Assembly: GCF_009861525.1 (NCBI RefSeq)
Contig: NZ_WVHL01000005.1
Coordinates: 2,418,001 to 2,482,000 of the forward strand
From: Pseudomonas sp. LD120
GTDB taxonomy: Bacteria > Pseudomonadota > Gammaproteobacteria > Pseudomonadales > Pseudomonadaceae
Reading direction: 5' to 3'
Length of the DNA: 64,000 nt
Part shown: positions 25,553 to 34,294 of the stretch, one piece after another
How positions within the stretch are numbered: the first letter of the stretch is position 1
Layout of the letters: each line of letters begins with the position of its first letter
Program-made: the position numbers and the translations under genes
The notes under the pieces: generated by a model
What the model was told of the DNA's origin: nothing
Databases searched by the model: none
The model's input: only the letters and a program-made list of their open reading frames with translations

Positions 25553-28419
25553 CAATGCTGGAACATACCTTGGCCAAGGCGCCAAGGTTCATGCCTCTTT
25601 TGGTTCTTTTGTGCAGCGTCTTGGGCACGTTCGGAGCGTGGTTCGCGCTGAGCACTGTCCAAAAGCAGGCAGCAGATCATGAGTTCCAGCAGTTGGGTAA
25701 CGAGGTGCTGGAGGCGATCGAGAAACGGATGAGCAATCATCGCCAGATCCTGCTGGGAGCGGCTGGCCTTTTCGACGCCAGTACTGACGTGAGTCGTGAC
25801 GATTGGCGGCGCTATGTGCAGCGTTTGGACCTGGATTCCAATTATCCCGGAATTCTCGGACTTGGTTATAGCCAGGTCGTGCGGCCGGAACAGTTGCAGG
25901 CATTTGAAGAGAGCGTGCGCCAGCAGGGCTTTGCTGAGTTCGCCATCAAACCTGCAGGCAAGCGTGATCTGTACACATCGATCATCTATCTGGAGCCATT
26001 TAGCGGCCGAAATCTGGCTGCTTTTGGCTTTGACATGTTTTCCGAGCCTACGCGGCGAGCAGCTATGAGTCGGGCAGTTGAAACCGGTCGCCCGCAACTT
26101 AGCGGCAAAGTTACGCTTCTCCAGGAGAATAATGGGCCTGCGCAAGCAGGTTTGCTGATGTACGTCCCCGTTTATCAGCCCGGAGCTTCGTTGAACTCTT
26201 CTGTCGAGCGTTGGGATGCTCTACGTGGTTTTGTGTATAACCCCTATCGCGTGACCGACCTCATGCAGGCAATACTTGATGGTAGAGAGTTGCAGGTTGA
26301 CTTCGCCCTTTACACCGGAGACAAGGCCTCTCCTGAAGAGAGGATATTCATCAGCCATCCGCGGCTTGAGCGGGCTAGCAAGCCTTCACGCTCCGAGCAG
26401 TTAGAGCTGTTTGGCAAGCCACTTTATGTGAGCTTCTATACGCAGCCAGGTTTCTACGAGTCCTTCAAGCAAGGCCAGGTACTGTTGCTGAGCCTGGGAG
26501 GCGTGATCAGTTTGCTCCTGTTCTTCCTGACACAGGTGCTTGCCAATGGCCAGCAGCGAGCCATCTCCTTGGCCAGTGACATGACGTCACAGCTAAGTCA
26601 AAGCGAGGCAAGGCTCCAGCGCGTATTGCAGGGGGGGCACGATGGCTGGTGGGACCAGGACGTAGAGGCAGGTCATTTCTTTGCCTCGAGTCAAATCTGG
26701 CAGATGCTGGGTTATCCGGAGAAGGGGCCGCAGACACCCTTAAATGACCTTGAACAACTGGTTCACGCTGACGATGTAGCGGCCCTTCGTGCTCAGCTTG
26801 TAGCACCCGAGGGAGTCAGAGAGCATTACCTCAATCATGAGTGCCGATTGATAAGGCAGGACGGACAGACTCTGCCCGTACTTCTGCGAGCGTTGATTCA
26901 ATGCTCGCCTGCCGGGCATATGCTCAGCGCGAGCGGCACTGCAATGGATTTGACCGAGCAGAAGCGTATCGAGCAACTCAAGAATGACTTCGTATCAACG
27001 GTCAGTCATGAGCTGCGTACGCCACTGACCTCGATTTCAGGCTCCCTGGGTTTGGTCAACGGTGGCGCACTCGGCGCGGTACCCGACAGCATGCGCCCCA
27101 TGTTGGAGATCGCCCAGCAGAACAGTCAGCGCCTGTGCCACCTGATTAATGATCTCCTCGATATGGACAAACTGGCTGCCGGCAAGCTCAGTTTCGAGTT
27201 CACCAACCTTGATTTGGACCAGCAACTCAATGAGGCTCTTCTCAGCAATGCCTCCTATGCTGAGCAGCATCAAGTGCAACTGGTGCTTGATCCCATGCCT
27301 CCCGTCAAGGTACGTGCCGATGCGCTTCGGCTGCAACAGGTGCTCGCCAACTACCTGTCCAACGCCATCAAGTTCTCTCCTTCCGGCGCTTCGGTACGGG
27401 TGCACAGCACGCTTCGAGATGGGCGTGTCAGAGTGAGCGTCACCGACAATGGGCGGGGCATCCCCGAACATTTTCACCCGCATATTTTCCAGAAATTCTC
27501 CCAGGCAGACAGCAGTGATCAGCGGCAAAAGGGCGGCAGCGGACTTGGCCTGGCGATCACCAAGGAGCTTATCGAGCGCATGGGGGGGCAGGTGGGCTTC
27601 GACTCTCACGAGGGCCAGGGCAGCACGTTTTGGTTCGAGCTGCCGGTGCTGGCCGAGAGCCCTCCACTTATTGACATGCAACGCCCCACAATCCTGGTGG
27701 TAGAAGATGAGCCTGACGTAGCCCGGCTGCTTCAGCTAATGCTCGAGGGGGGGGGCTATCAGGCAGTAGTGGCAGCAAATCTGGCTGAAGCGCGATATAT
27801 CCTGGCCAGGCACGATATAGCCGCCGTGACCTTGGACTTGCGTCTGCCTGATGGCCACGGCTTTGAGGTCCTATTGGAGATGCAGCGTTTACTACGCAAG
27901 AAGGACTTGCCTGTTATTGTCATAACCGCCGCTGCTGACCAAGGGCAGCTCAATCTCCAGGGGGGTATGCACATCGTTGACTGGTTGGATAAACCCATTG
28001 ACCCGCAGCGACTGCTGAACGGCCTAGGCCGGTCACTCGGCAACCCGAGAAATAAGTCCCGCATTCTGCATATTGAGGATGACTCCGATCTGCGTATGGT
28101 TGTTGCCGAGCAGGCCAGAGGTCTGGCTGAGTGCGAGGGCGCCGGCAACCTCATGGAGGCCCGGCAGCAGTTAGCATGTGGTACATGGGATCTGGTGCTG
28201 CTCGATCTGCACCTACCAGATGGTGATGGCTTCAATCTGATTGAGGAGATCCATCAGGCTCATCCCGGGCTACCGATAGTGGTACTGTCTTCGACAGAGC
28301 TCTCGACAGAACAGCTCAGCTTTGTCGAGGCGGCATTGGCCAAGTCTCGAACAGAGCCACAGACATTTCTTGATGTGCTCGCTCGCCTACTACCGACAAG
28401 GGAGAATAACCATGCATGA
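25549..28419 (+). CDS. CHASE-PAS hybrid histidine kinase with two receivers (kinase 4 of 4)
   Basis: A 956-residue hybrid kinase. A membrane helix (residues about 14-34), a periplasmic CHASE domain (about 40-290; FGFDMFSEPTRRAAM) and a second helix (about 305-330) form the sensor. PAS (about 345-465), HisKA with His near 487 and HATPase_c follow. The C-terminus holds two receivers: REC1 (about 708-820; phospho-Asp in TLDLRLPDG) and REC2 (about 835-945; LLDLHLPDG). It is the only hybrid of the four. In a relay it would need an HPt partner, and one is encoded two genes downstream. Confidence 0.88.
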   Translation: MTMLEHTLAKAPRFMPLLVLLCSVLGTFGAWFALSTVQKQAADHEFQQLGNEVLEAIEKRMSNHRQILLGAAGLFDASTDVSRDDWRRYVQRLDLDSNYPGILGLGYSQVVRPEQLQAFEESVRQQGFAEFAIKPAGKRDLYTSIIYLEPFSGRNLAAFGFDMFSEPTRRAAMSRAVETGRPQLSGKVTLLQENNGPAQAGLLMYVPVYQPGASLNSSVERWDALRGFVYNPYRVTDLMQAILDGRELQVDFALYTGDKASPEERIFISHPRLERASKPSRSEQLELFGKPLYVSFYTQPGFYESFKQGQVLLLSLGGVISLLLFFLTQVLANGQQRAISLASDMTSQLSQSEARLQRVLQGGHDGWWDQDVEAGHFFASSQIWQMLGYPEKGPQTPLNDLEQLVHADDVAALRAQLVAPEGVREHYLNHECRLIRQDGQTLPVLLRALIQCSPAGHMLSASGTAMDLTEQKRIEQLKNDFVSTVSHELRTPLTSISGSLGLVNGGALGAVPDSMRPMLEIAQQNSQRLCHLINDLLDMDKLAAGKLSFEFTNLDLDQQLNEALLSNASYAEQHQVQLVLDPMPPVKVRADALRLQQVLANYLSNAIKFSPSGASVRVHSTLRDGRVRVSVTDNGRGIPEHFHPHIFQKFSQADSSDQRQKGGSGLGLAITKELIERMGGQVGFDSHEGQGSTFWFELPVLAESPPLIDMQRPTILVVEDEPDVARLLQLMLEGGGYQAVVAANLAEARYILARHDIAAVTLDLRLPDGHGFEVLLEMQRLLRKKDLPVIVITAAADQGQLNLQGGMHIVDWLDKPIDPQRLLNGLGRSLGNPRNKSRILHIEDDSDLRMVVAEQARGLAECEGAGNLMEARQQLACGTWDLVLLDLHLPDGDGFNLIEEIHQAHPGLPIVVLSSTELSTEQLSFVEAALAKSRTEPQTFLDVLARLLPTRENNHA

Positions 28420-28798
28420 GCTGAAGCGCATATTGCATGTAGAGGACGACCCCTCCATTCAGATCGTTGCCAAGGTTGCTCTGGAGGCTGTTGGTGGATT
28501 TGAGGTGCTGAGTTGCAGCAGTGGTCAGGACGCTATCGATCAGGTGTTGGGTTTTGCGCCGGACTTTATTCTGCTGGATGTCATGATGCCTGGAATGGAT
28601 GGCCCGCAGACGCTTGAGCAATTAGTGAACCTGGTGGATATCAACGTTATCCCAGTGGCGTTTATGACTGCCAAGGTACAGTCTTCAGAAGTCGAGCATT
28701 ACCTGAGCCTCGGGGCACGTGACGTAATCATCAAACCCTTCGATCCGATGCAGTTGGCGAGTCAGATACGTGCCATTTGGAGTCGTTCCAATGGATAG
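28412..28798 (+). CDS. Single-domain response regulator (CheY-like receiver)
   Basis: A 128-residue receiver with acidic pair HVEDDPS, phospho-Asp in ILLDVMMPGMDGP and the conserved lysine in IIKPFD. No output domain. The ATG at 28412, preceded by AGGGAG, overlaps the kinase 4 stop by 8 nt; its own stop overlaps the HPt protein start by 8 nt. It could be a phosphate sink or the shuttle between kinases 1-3, which lack receivers, and the HPt domain. Confidence 0.88.
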   Translation: MHELKRILHVEDDPSIQIVAKVALEAVGGFEVLSCSSGQDAIDQVLGFAPDFILLDVMMPGMDGPQTLEQLVNLVDINVIPVAFMTAKVQSSEVEHYLSLGARDVIIKPFDPMQLASQIRAIWSRSNG

Positions 28799-30452
28799 AC
28801 AGAAGCAATTGGCTGACCTACAAGCCCAGTTGCGGCTACTAGGCGAGCAGTTCGCCAAACGGCTCAAGGAAGAACTACCGCAACTGGCAGATAGGGCGCG
28901 GCAATTAGAGCGCTCATCTGATCCAGCTGAACAGCTTGAGCACCTGCAGGAGCTGCGCAACCAGCTACATAAACTGGCGGGGAGTGCCGGTACCTTCGGT
29001 TTCAAGGAGCTGGGCGATCAAGCTCGCTCGCTTGAGCAGCAGTCGCAACAATGGCTCAGTAGCCTTGAGCTGCAACGCAAGGGACTCGAAACATTTATTG
29101 ATGACATCCAGATGCTGGCAGGCACCTCGGATCTTTCTGCAGCGATGATTTTGGCTCCTAGCGCTGTTGAGTTGCCACGCAACAGCACCCCCAAAAAGGA
29201 TTACCATCTCATCTACATACTCGAGGACGAGGAAAGTGTCGGTGAGAGTATCTGTCGAACGCTATCGACGTTCGGTTATCAAGCCAGCCACTTTGTCAGC
29301 ACTGCCGAACTTGACGAAGCGATTGCTCGACAGAGCCCAGACGCACTGATTGTCGATGTCAATCTTGGCAATACTCAGCAGAGTGGTCTGGAGTATGCGT
29401 CCTCACTGCTTGCTCGTCTCCCGAAGGTACCGCCGTTCCTGGTGTTGACGACGCAGAATGACTTCGATACTCAGCTACAGGCGGCACGCCTAGGTGCCGT
29501 CGGCTTTTTCAGCAAGCCTGTTGATGTGGCCAAGCTTGAGAATCGCCTTGAGCGATGTTTCGCCCAGCAGGGTGGGACTCCCTACCGCGTGTTAATCATC
29601 GATGACGACTATGAGTTGGCCAGTCACTATCGCTTGGTGCTGAGCAGCGCAAATATGCTGGTTGAGGTAATCAATGAGCCAAACCGGATACTTGAGACGA
29701 TTGCTCGATTCAATCCTGAGGTGCTGCTGCTGGATGTGAATATGCCAGGCTGCTCGGGTCCCGAGCTTGCTCAGATGATTCGCTTCAATGATGACTGGAT
29801 CAGAATACCCATCATCTATCTTTCGGCTGAAACCGATATCGGCTTGCAGATGAATGCTTTGCTCAAGGCGGGTGATGACTTTGTCACCAAGCCTATCGCC
29901 GACAAGAGCCTAGTTGCTACGGTTTTTGCCAGGGCGCAAAGGGCGAGGTTACTCAGTAATGCGTTGTCACGCGACAGTCTGACGGGGCTCCTCAAGCACG
30001 CGGATATCAAAGAGCAGGTTGCAATCGAGAGGGAGCGTGCGTTGCGTACAGGTAAGCCTGTGAGCATTGTGATGCTGGACATCGACCACTTCAAGAAAGT
30101 CAACGACTTACACGGCCATGCGGTTGGGGACAACGTGATACGGGCACTCGCCAACCTGCTCAGGCAGCGACTGCGCAGAGTCGATGCAATTGGTCGTTAC
30201 GGTGGCGAAGAGTTCCTGGCAGTGCTGCCCGAGTGCAGTGGTACTCAAGCAGTACAGATCCTGGACGAAATTCGTCAGCAGTTCTCGCGAATAAGCTTCT
30301 CCAGCGGGATTGGCGATTTCAATGTCAGCCTCAGTGCTGGCGTAGCGTCGTGTGTTGAACTAGAAGCCGATGCGCTTATCGATACTGCAGATAAGGCTCT
30401 CTACGCTGCAAAAAATGCAGGCCGAAACAAAGTATGTTTGGCTGAGGCGTAA
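28791..30452 (+). CDS. HPt-REC-REC-GGDEF diguanylate cyclase
   Basis: A 553-residue output protein. The N-terminal HPt has phospho-His near residue 60 in LHKLAGSAGTFGF. REC1 (about 135-255; IVDVNLG, KPVD) and REC2 (about 268-385; LLLDVNMPG, TKPI) follow. The GGDEF domain (about 395-553) has an intact GGEEF active site and an RRVD inhibitory site five residues upstream. It should make cyclic di-GMP from two GTP under control of the relay, with product inhibition possible. The ATG at 28791 has GGAG upstream and overlaps the receiver gene. It combines HPt and cyclase in one chain, so a phosphoryl group from the hybrid kinase can reach the cyclase directly. Confidence 0.88.
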   Translation: MDRQKQLADLQAQLRLLGEQFAKRLKEELPQLADRARQLERSSDPAEQLEHLQELRNQLHKLAGSAGTFGFKELGDQARSLEQQSQQWLSSLELQRKGLETFIDDIQMLAGTSDLSAAMILAPSAVELPRNSTPKKDYHLIYILEDEESVGESICRTLSTFGYQASHFVSTAELDEAIARQSPDALIVDVNLGNTQQSGLEYASSLLARLPKVPPFLVLTTQNDFDTQLQAARLGAVGFFSKPVDVAKLENRLERCFAQQGGTPYRVLIIDDDYELASHYRLVLSSANMLVEVINEPNRILETIARFNPEVLLLDVNMPGCSGPELAQMIRFNDDWIRIPIIYLSAETDIGLQMNALLKAGDDFVTKPIADKSLVATVFARAQRARLLSNALSRDSLTGLLKHADIKEQVAIERERALRTGKPVSIVMLDIDHFKKVNDLHGHAVGDNVIRALANLLRQRLRRVDAIGRYGGEEFLAVLPECSGTQAVQILDEIRQQFSRISFSSGIGDFNVSLSAGVASCVELEADALIDTADKALYAAKNAGRNKVCLAEA

Positions 30453-30556
30453 ATTCTAGCTCCCAGGATTAGGAACGGTCAGGGAGAGGCAGTAATGTGA
30501 GTATCGGCGGTATGTGCTTATCTCGTTGAAGGCTCAAGGTTCGGAAAGGAACGCCA

Positions 30557-31681
30557 ATGCGTGTAATGGTTGTAGATGACGATCCTTGGCTGGCAGGTTT
30601 GCTCAAACAGCTGGTGTTGAGTAGAAGGCCTGGCGCACAGGTTGACTGTTACGAAGATGTCAAAAGCGCTTATGCCGGGTGGCAGAGCCATAACTATCAA
30701 CTGGTACTAGCCGACTGGAACCTTCCCGGAGACTCTGGCCTGACGCTGTTGCAGTTGATTCGAAAGCACGATAAGAACACTCCGCTGGTCATGATCACTG
30801 GTCGTGCTGATCGTGAAAGCGTTCTGGCAATCAGGCCGCTGGCAATTAGTGCCTACATCACCAAACCCTTCGACGTGCCAAAAGTGCTTGAGTGCCTGGA
30901 GAGCCTGCTGCCGGCGGATGATACGACTGTGGCTTATGAACTGTTTCCTGAGGACCTGAAGACTTTTTTGTCCGGTCGGTCCGCCGCGGATCTGGATTTA
31001 CCGTTGATGCTTAAGGTCAAGGATCGGTTGATGCTGGCCGCCCGAGGTACACCGCTGAATTTTCGAGAGCTGGCCGAGGAGTGGCAACACGACCCCGCCC
31101 TCAGTGCTTATCTGATTGCTGCAGCCAACAGCCCAGCATATCTAGTGGGGGAGCAGCGCTGTACGAGCTTGATAGATGCACTTAAGCGCTTGGGCGGGCG
31201 CACCAGCCTCAATCTGGCAATTGCTCTGGCATTGCGGCACGCCGGCAGTTCTGCAAATCCGTTGCTCTCTGTTTTCATTCAGGAGCATTTGGATGCCTCG
31301 GAACGGCTGGCTGAAAGGGTTGTGCAATTAGCCCGGCAGTCTGGTGTAGAGCATGGCGCCCTGCAGACGGCGGCAATACTGCATCGACTTGGCGAATTAT
31401 GTGTCTTGCAGCAAACGCAAATATGGATGGAGCGAGGCAATCCTATGGACGACGGTGCAGTCATCCAGGCATGCGATGACTATGCTAAGTCCTTTGCTAT
31501 CGCTCTTAAGGCGCATTGGGGGATGCCAATCTCATTGCGTGAGCTGATTGGTGCAATTTATGTGTTACCGCAGTTTCAGGTTCGTCGTGACCAGGTGCTT
31601 ATGCGTTTAGCGGCTGCTATGAGCAATAACGAGCCTGAGCATGCGATCGAGAGCCTGAAGCGTCTTGCGGGCATAAGTTGA
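30557..31681 (+). CDS. REC-HDOD response regulator
   Basis: A 374-residue protein. The receiver (about residues 1-120) has VVDDDPW, phospho-Asp in LADWNLPGDSG and ITKPFD. The HDOD domain (about 150-340) is recognised by AEEWQHDPALSAYLIAAANS and DALKRLGGRTSLNLAIA. HDOD domains resemble HD hydrolases without catalytic metal residues and usually act through protein contacts in signalling. AAAGGA precedes the ATG. It is separated from the cyclase gene by 104 nt and may have its own promoter, but stays in the same orientation and is likely the last output of the system. Confidence 0.85.
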   Translation: MRVMVVDDDPWLAGLLKQLVLSRRPGAQVDCYEDVKSAYAGWQSHNYQLVLADWNLPGDSGLTLLQLIRKHDKNTPLVMITGRADRESVLAIRPLAISAYITKPFDVPKVLECLESLLPADDTTVAYELFPEDLKTFLSGRSAADLDLPLMLKVKDRLMLAARGTPLNFRELAEEWQHDPALSAYLIAAANSPAYLVGEQRCTSLIDALKRLGGRTSLNLAIALALRHAGSSANPLLSVFIQEHLDASERLAERVVQLARQSGVEHGALQTAAILHRLGELCVLQQTQIWMERGNPMDDGAVIQACDDYAKSFAIALKAHWGMPISLRELIGAIYVLPQFQVRRDQVLMRLAAAMSNNEPEHAIESLKRLAGIS

Positions 31682-32069
31682 GGTATCCGCTCGAATCGCG
31701 AAAAACTCAGGATGAGCGCGGGTCTGAATTGAACTCGACGTTGCGATATATTCGCTCGCCGCAAATGATTGAAAGCAGGGTGGTTGCAGGATCTTGCATT
31801 CGATTTTTTGGGTAAGTCGCGTACGTTTGCACACTCTTGCTGCGGCCAAATCGTCGAGCCCTTCGATCAGCTTGGAAAAATATCTCATTTGGTCATGGTG
31901 CCTGTCTCGCCTTCAGTTCTTGCTCAAGAAGTGCCTTCAACTGCATAAGCTGGTCTGGTCACCGCTCAGCTCATCGTGCTTGTCCTTCTCATCCAGATGG
32001 CTGGGCTGCCGATAATGCGTTCTGCGTAGTGTGCTTGGTGTGAGTGAGGAGATCTTGTGCCTGGGGCAA
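31682..32069. other. Intergenic between converging signalling and biosynthetic clusters
   Basis: About 390 bases without a supported gene. A short leftward frame (31607-31888) has no recognisable domain. No strong terminator hairpin was found. Confidence 0.35.
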
Positions 32070-32996
32070 TCAAGCAATCTCCTGCTGTGATGCGTGATCC
32101 GGCAGCAACGCTTGGCCTTCCGCCGGACTTACCCGTCCGATAAACCGGGCCAATTGCTCGGCCGGCTCGCCTTCGCGTCGTACCAAGTAGGTGGTCAGCA
32201 TGGTCGCGCAGCCGTCTAGCGGCCTGGCCACGACGTGCGGATTGTTCAGTTCGTTGATGCGGGCCAAGCTGGAGAATCCGAGGCCGTAACCCGCGGCTAC
32301 CAGCGCCATCATCAGATCCAGAGTGGGAACGCGGTCGGCGATGGTCAGTCGCGTGTCCACGGCGCCCAGCACGCGCTGCAGCTGCTGCCAGAAGCCTTCG
32401 CAGACCTGCGGATCGCAAAGGACCAACGGGTAGCGCACCACCTCGTCGAGCGGCACGCGCCGGTAGCTCAACAGTGGGTGGCGGGCAGGTACCGCTACAA
32501 CTAGTGGATCGAACCAGACCGGCTCGGCTACCAGCCCTTCGCCCACCTCGTCGGACTGGGCGAGCCCGATGTCGAACAGGTCATCGTTGAGGCCTCTGAC
32601 CTGTTCGCTGAAGGTGACTTCCGACAGGCAGATCTCGACCTCCGGTTCCTCCTCGCGGCACTGGGCGAGCAGGGCGGCCAGGCGCGCCTGCGGGATGCCG
32701 TCGGACAGCGCGACGCGGATGCGTCCGCGGTAGCCGGCCGCCGCGCTCTTGACGCTGGCCTTGGCCTGATCGACCACGGCCAGCACCCGGCGCGCCTCCT
32801 CCAGCAATATCTTACCGGCCCAGGTCAGACGCGTGCGCCGCGTGGTGCGCTCGAACAACTGGACGCCCAGGCGGTACTCCAACTCCTTGATGATCCGCGA
32901 CAGGGGCGACTGTTCGATGTGCAGGCGCGCGGCGGCGCGGGCAAAATGCAGTTCTTCTGCGACGGCGATGAAACAGCGAAGGTGGCGCAGTTCCAC
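32070..32996 (-). CDS. LysR-family regulator at the end of the ALAS cluster
   Basis: A 308-residue LysR protein with helix-turn-helix at residues 1-60 (LHFARAAARLHIEQSPLSRII, key part HIEQSPLSRI) and a BenM/HcaR-type sensing domain. A GTG start at 32996 is chosen because AAGGAGGAG stands just upstream and the family N-terminus (ELRHLRCFIAVAEE) begins there. The MFS stop is only 13 nt upstream, so the regulator is made from the exporter mRNA. It may control exporter expression in response to the cluster's product. Confidence 0.85.
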   Translation of the reverse strand: MELRHLRCFIAVAEELHFARAAARLHIEQSPLSRIIKELEYRLGVQLFERTTRRTRLTWAGKILLEEARRVLAVVDQAKASVKSAAAGYRGRIRVALSDGIPQARLAALLAQCREEEPEVEICLSEVTFSEQVRGLNDDLFDIGLAQSDEVGEGLVAEPVWFDPLVVAVPARHPLLSYRRVPLDEVVRYPLVLCDPQVCEGFWQQLQRVLGAVDTRLTIADRVPTLDLMMALVAAGYGLGFSSLARINELNNPHVVARPLDGCATMLTTYLVRREGEPAEQLARFIGRVSPAEGQALLPDHASQQEIA

Positions 32997-33009
32997 GGCC
33001 TCTCCTCCT

Positions 33010-34209
33010 TCAGTTGTAGGGTTCTGCTTGCACGTCGCCGTTCCAGGTTGGTTGGCGACGCAGGTTGACGATCTGCAGCAGCGCGCCCAGCGCGGCGACA
33101 CCACCGGCACTGGCGGCCAGGGTCCAGGTGGGCATCTGCAACAGCAGCACGAATCCGCCGGCCGCGGCGCCGATGGCGCTGCCCAGGTAGAGCGCCGACT
33201 CGTTCAGCGCGATGGCCAGGTTGCCGTCGCCTTGGGCCTGGCGCGCCAGGATCAGCTCGTTGTTCTGCGGTACCTGCAGTGCCCAGCCGACCGCGCCCCA
33301 CAGGGCGATGGGCAGCATCACCAGCCAGGTACTGAGGGCCGCCGCCAGCGGCAGCACGAACAGCGACACGGCAAGGATCAGCATGATGGCGAAAGTCAGC
33401 ACCGGCCCCTTGATGCGATCCACCAGCGGGCCGATCAGGAAGCTGCCCAGTACGCCGCCGATGCCCCAGACCCACAGATAGGGGGTAACCGAACGCACCG
33501 CGCCGTAGGCTGGGTCAGCCAGCAGCGGGGCGATGAAGGTGTACATGCCCAGGCTGGCGATGGCGGCCAGCAGCGAGACCAGCAGGATGACCAGTACATG
33601 GCCGTCGCCGAGGATCGCCAGCTTCTGGCCCAGCGTGGTGGCGGTGGCCGCGGGTAGGGAAGGGAGCTTCAGCAGCAGGCCGAAGAAGGCCACCAGGCCA
33701 AGCAGGGTGACCAGCCACAGGGCGGCCTGCCACCCGAGCTGTTCGGCGATCAGCAGGCTGAGCGGAACGCCGAGCACCACGCCGCTGGCCATGCCACCCA
33801 TGATGATGGCGATGGCCTTGCCGCGGCGTTCTGGAGTGGAGACCGCGGCTGATGCGCCGATGCCCATGGCCAGGTAGACGCCGGCGCCGATGCCGGCGAT
33901 GGCGCGCCAGACCATAAGTGCGGTGAAACTCTCGGCCAGCGCGCTGGCGGCGTTAGCGATGACGAACAGGCCCAGGGCCAGCAACAGGCCGGCACGCTGA
34001 CGATGCGCCGGTGTCAGGGCGACGAAGATCGGTGAACCCAGGCCGTAGGCCAGGGTGAAGGCGGTGACCAACTGCGCGGCCACCGCGACGGAAACCGTGA
34101 ACGAGGCCTCGATCATTGGGATCAGCCCGGCGGTGACATAAGAGGCCATGCCGAGGGCAAAGGCCCCCAGCGCTATCAGGTAGATGGGGGATTGTTTGGG
34201 TGTGTGCAT
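33010..34209 (-). CDS. MFS exporter (DHA1 type)
   Basis: A 399-residue transporter with twelve hydrophobic segments and the MFS loop features GLGSPIFVALTPAHRQRAG and ERRGKAIAII. It resembles AraJ/YdhP-type drug or metabolite exporters. The ATG at 34209 gives the usual short cytoplasmic start. It lies 85 nt downstream of the asparagine-synthetase gene, past a strong hairpin. In this operon it most likely exports the product or gives self-protection. Confidence 0.87.
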   Translation of the reverse strand: MHTPKQSPIYLIALGAFALGMASYVTAGLIPMIEASFTVSVAVAAQLVTAFTLAYGLGSPIFVALTPAHRQRAGLLLALGLFVIANAASALAESFTALMVWRAIAGIGAGVYLAMGIGASAAVSTPERRGKAIAIIMGGMASGVVLGVPLSLLIAEQLGWQAALWLVTLLGLVAFFGLLLKLPSLPAATATTLGQKLAILGDGHVLVILLVSLLAAIASLGMYTFIAPLLADPAYGAVRSVTPYLWVWGIGGVLGSFLIGPLVDRIKGPVLTFAIMLILAVSLFVLPLAAALSTWLVMLPIALWGAVGWALQVPQNNELILARQAQGDGNLAIALNESALYLGSAIGAAAGGFVLLLQMPTWTLAASAGGVAALGALLQIVNLRRQPTWNGDVQAEPYN

Positions 34210-34256
34210 GCTCGGACTCGCTTGCGTTGCAGGAACGCGTGGGTGGTACAGCGGAA

Positions 34257-34285
34257 GGATGCGGCCCCGCACCGGGGCCACATCC
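34257..34285 (-). promoter_or_regulatory. Intercistronic hairpin between asnB-like and MFS genes
   Basis: The stem pairs GGATG-GGCCCCG with CGGGGCC-CATCC around a 3-nt loop, each arm with one unpaired base. No T-run follows on the reverse strand. It may be an mRNA-processing or attenuation element rather than a classic terminator. Confidence 0.45.
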
Positions 34286-34294
34286 GGTTGGGGA

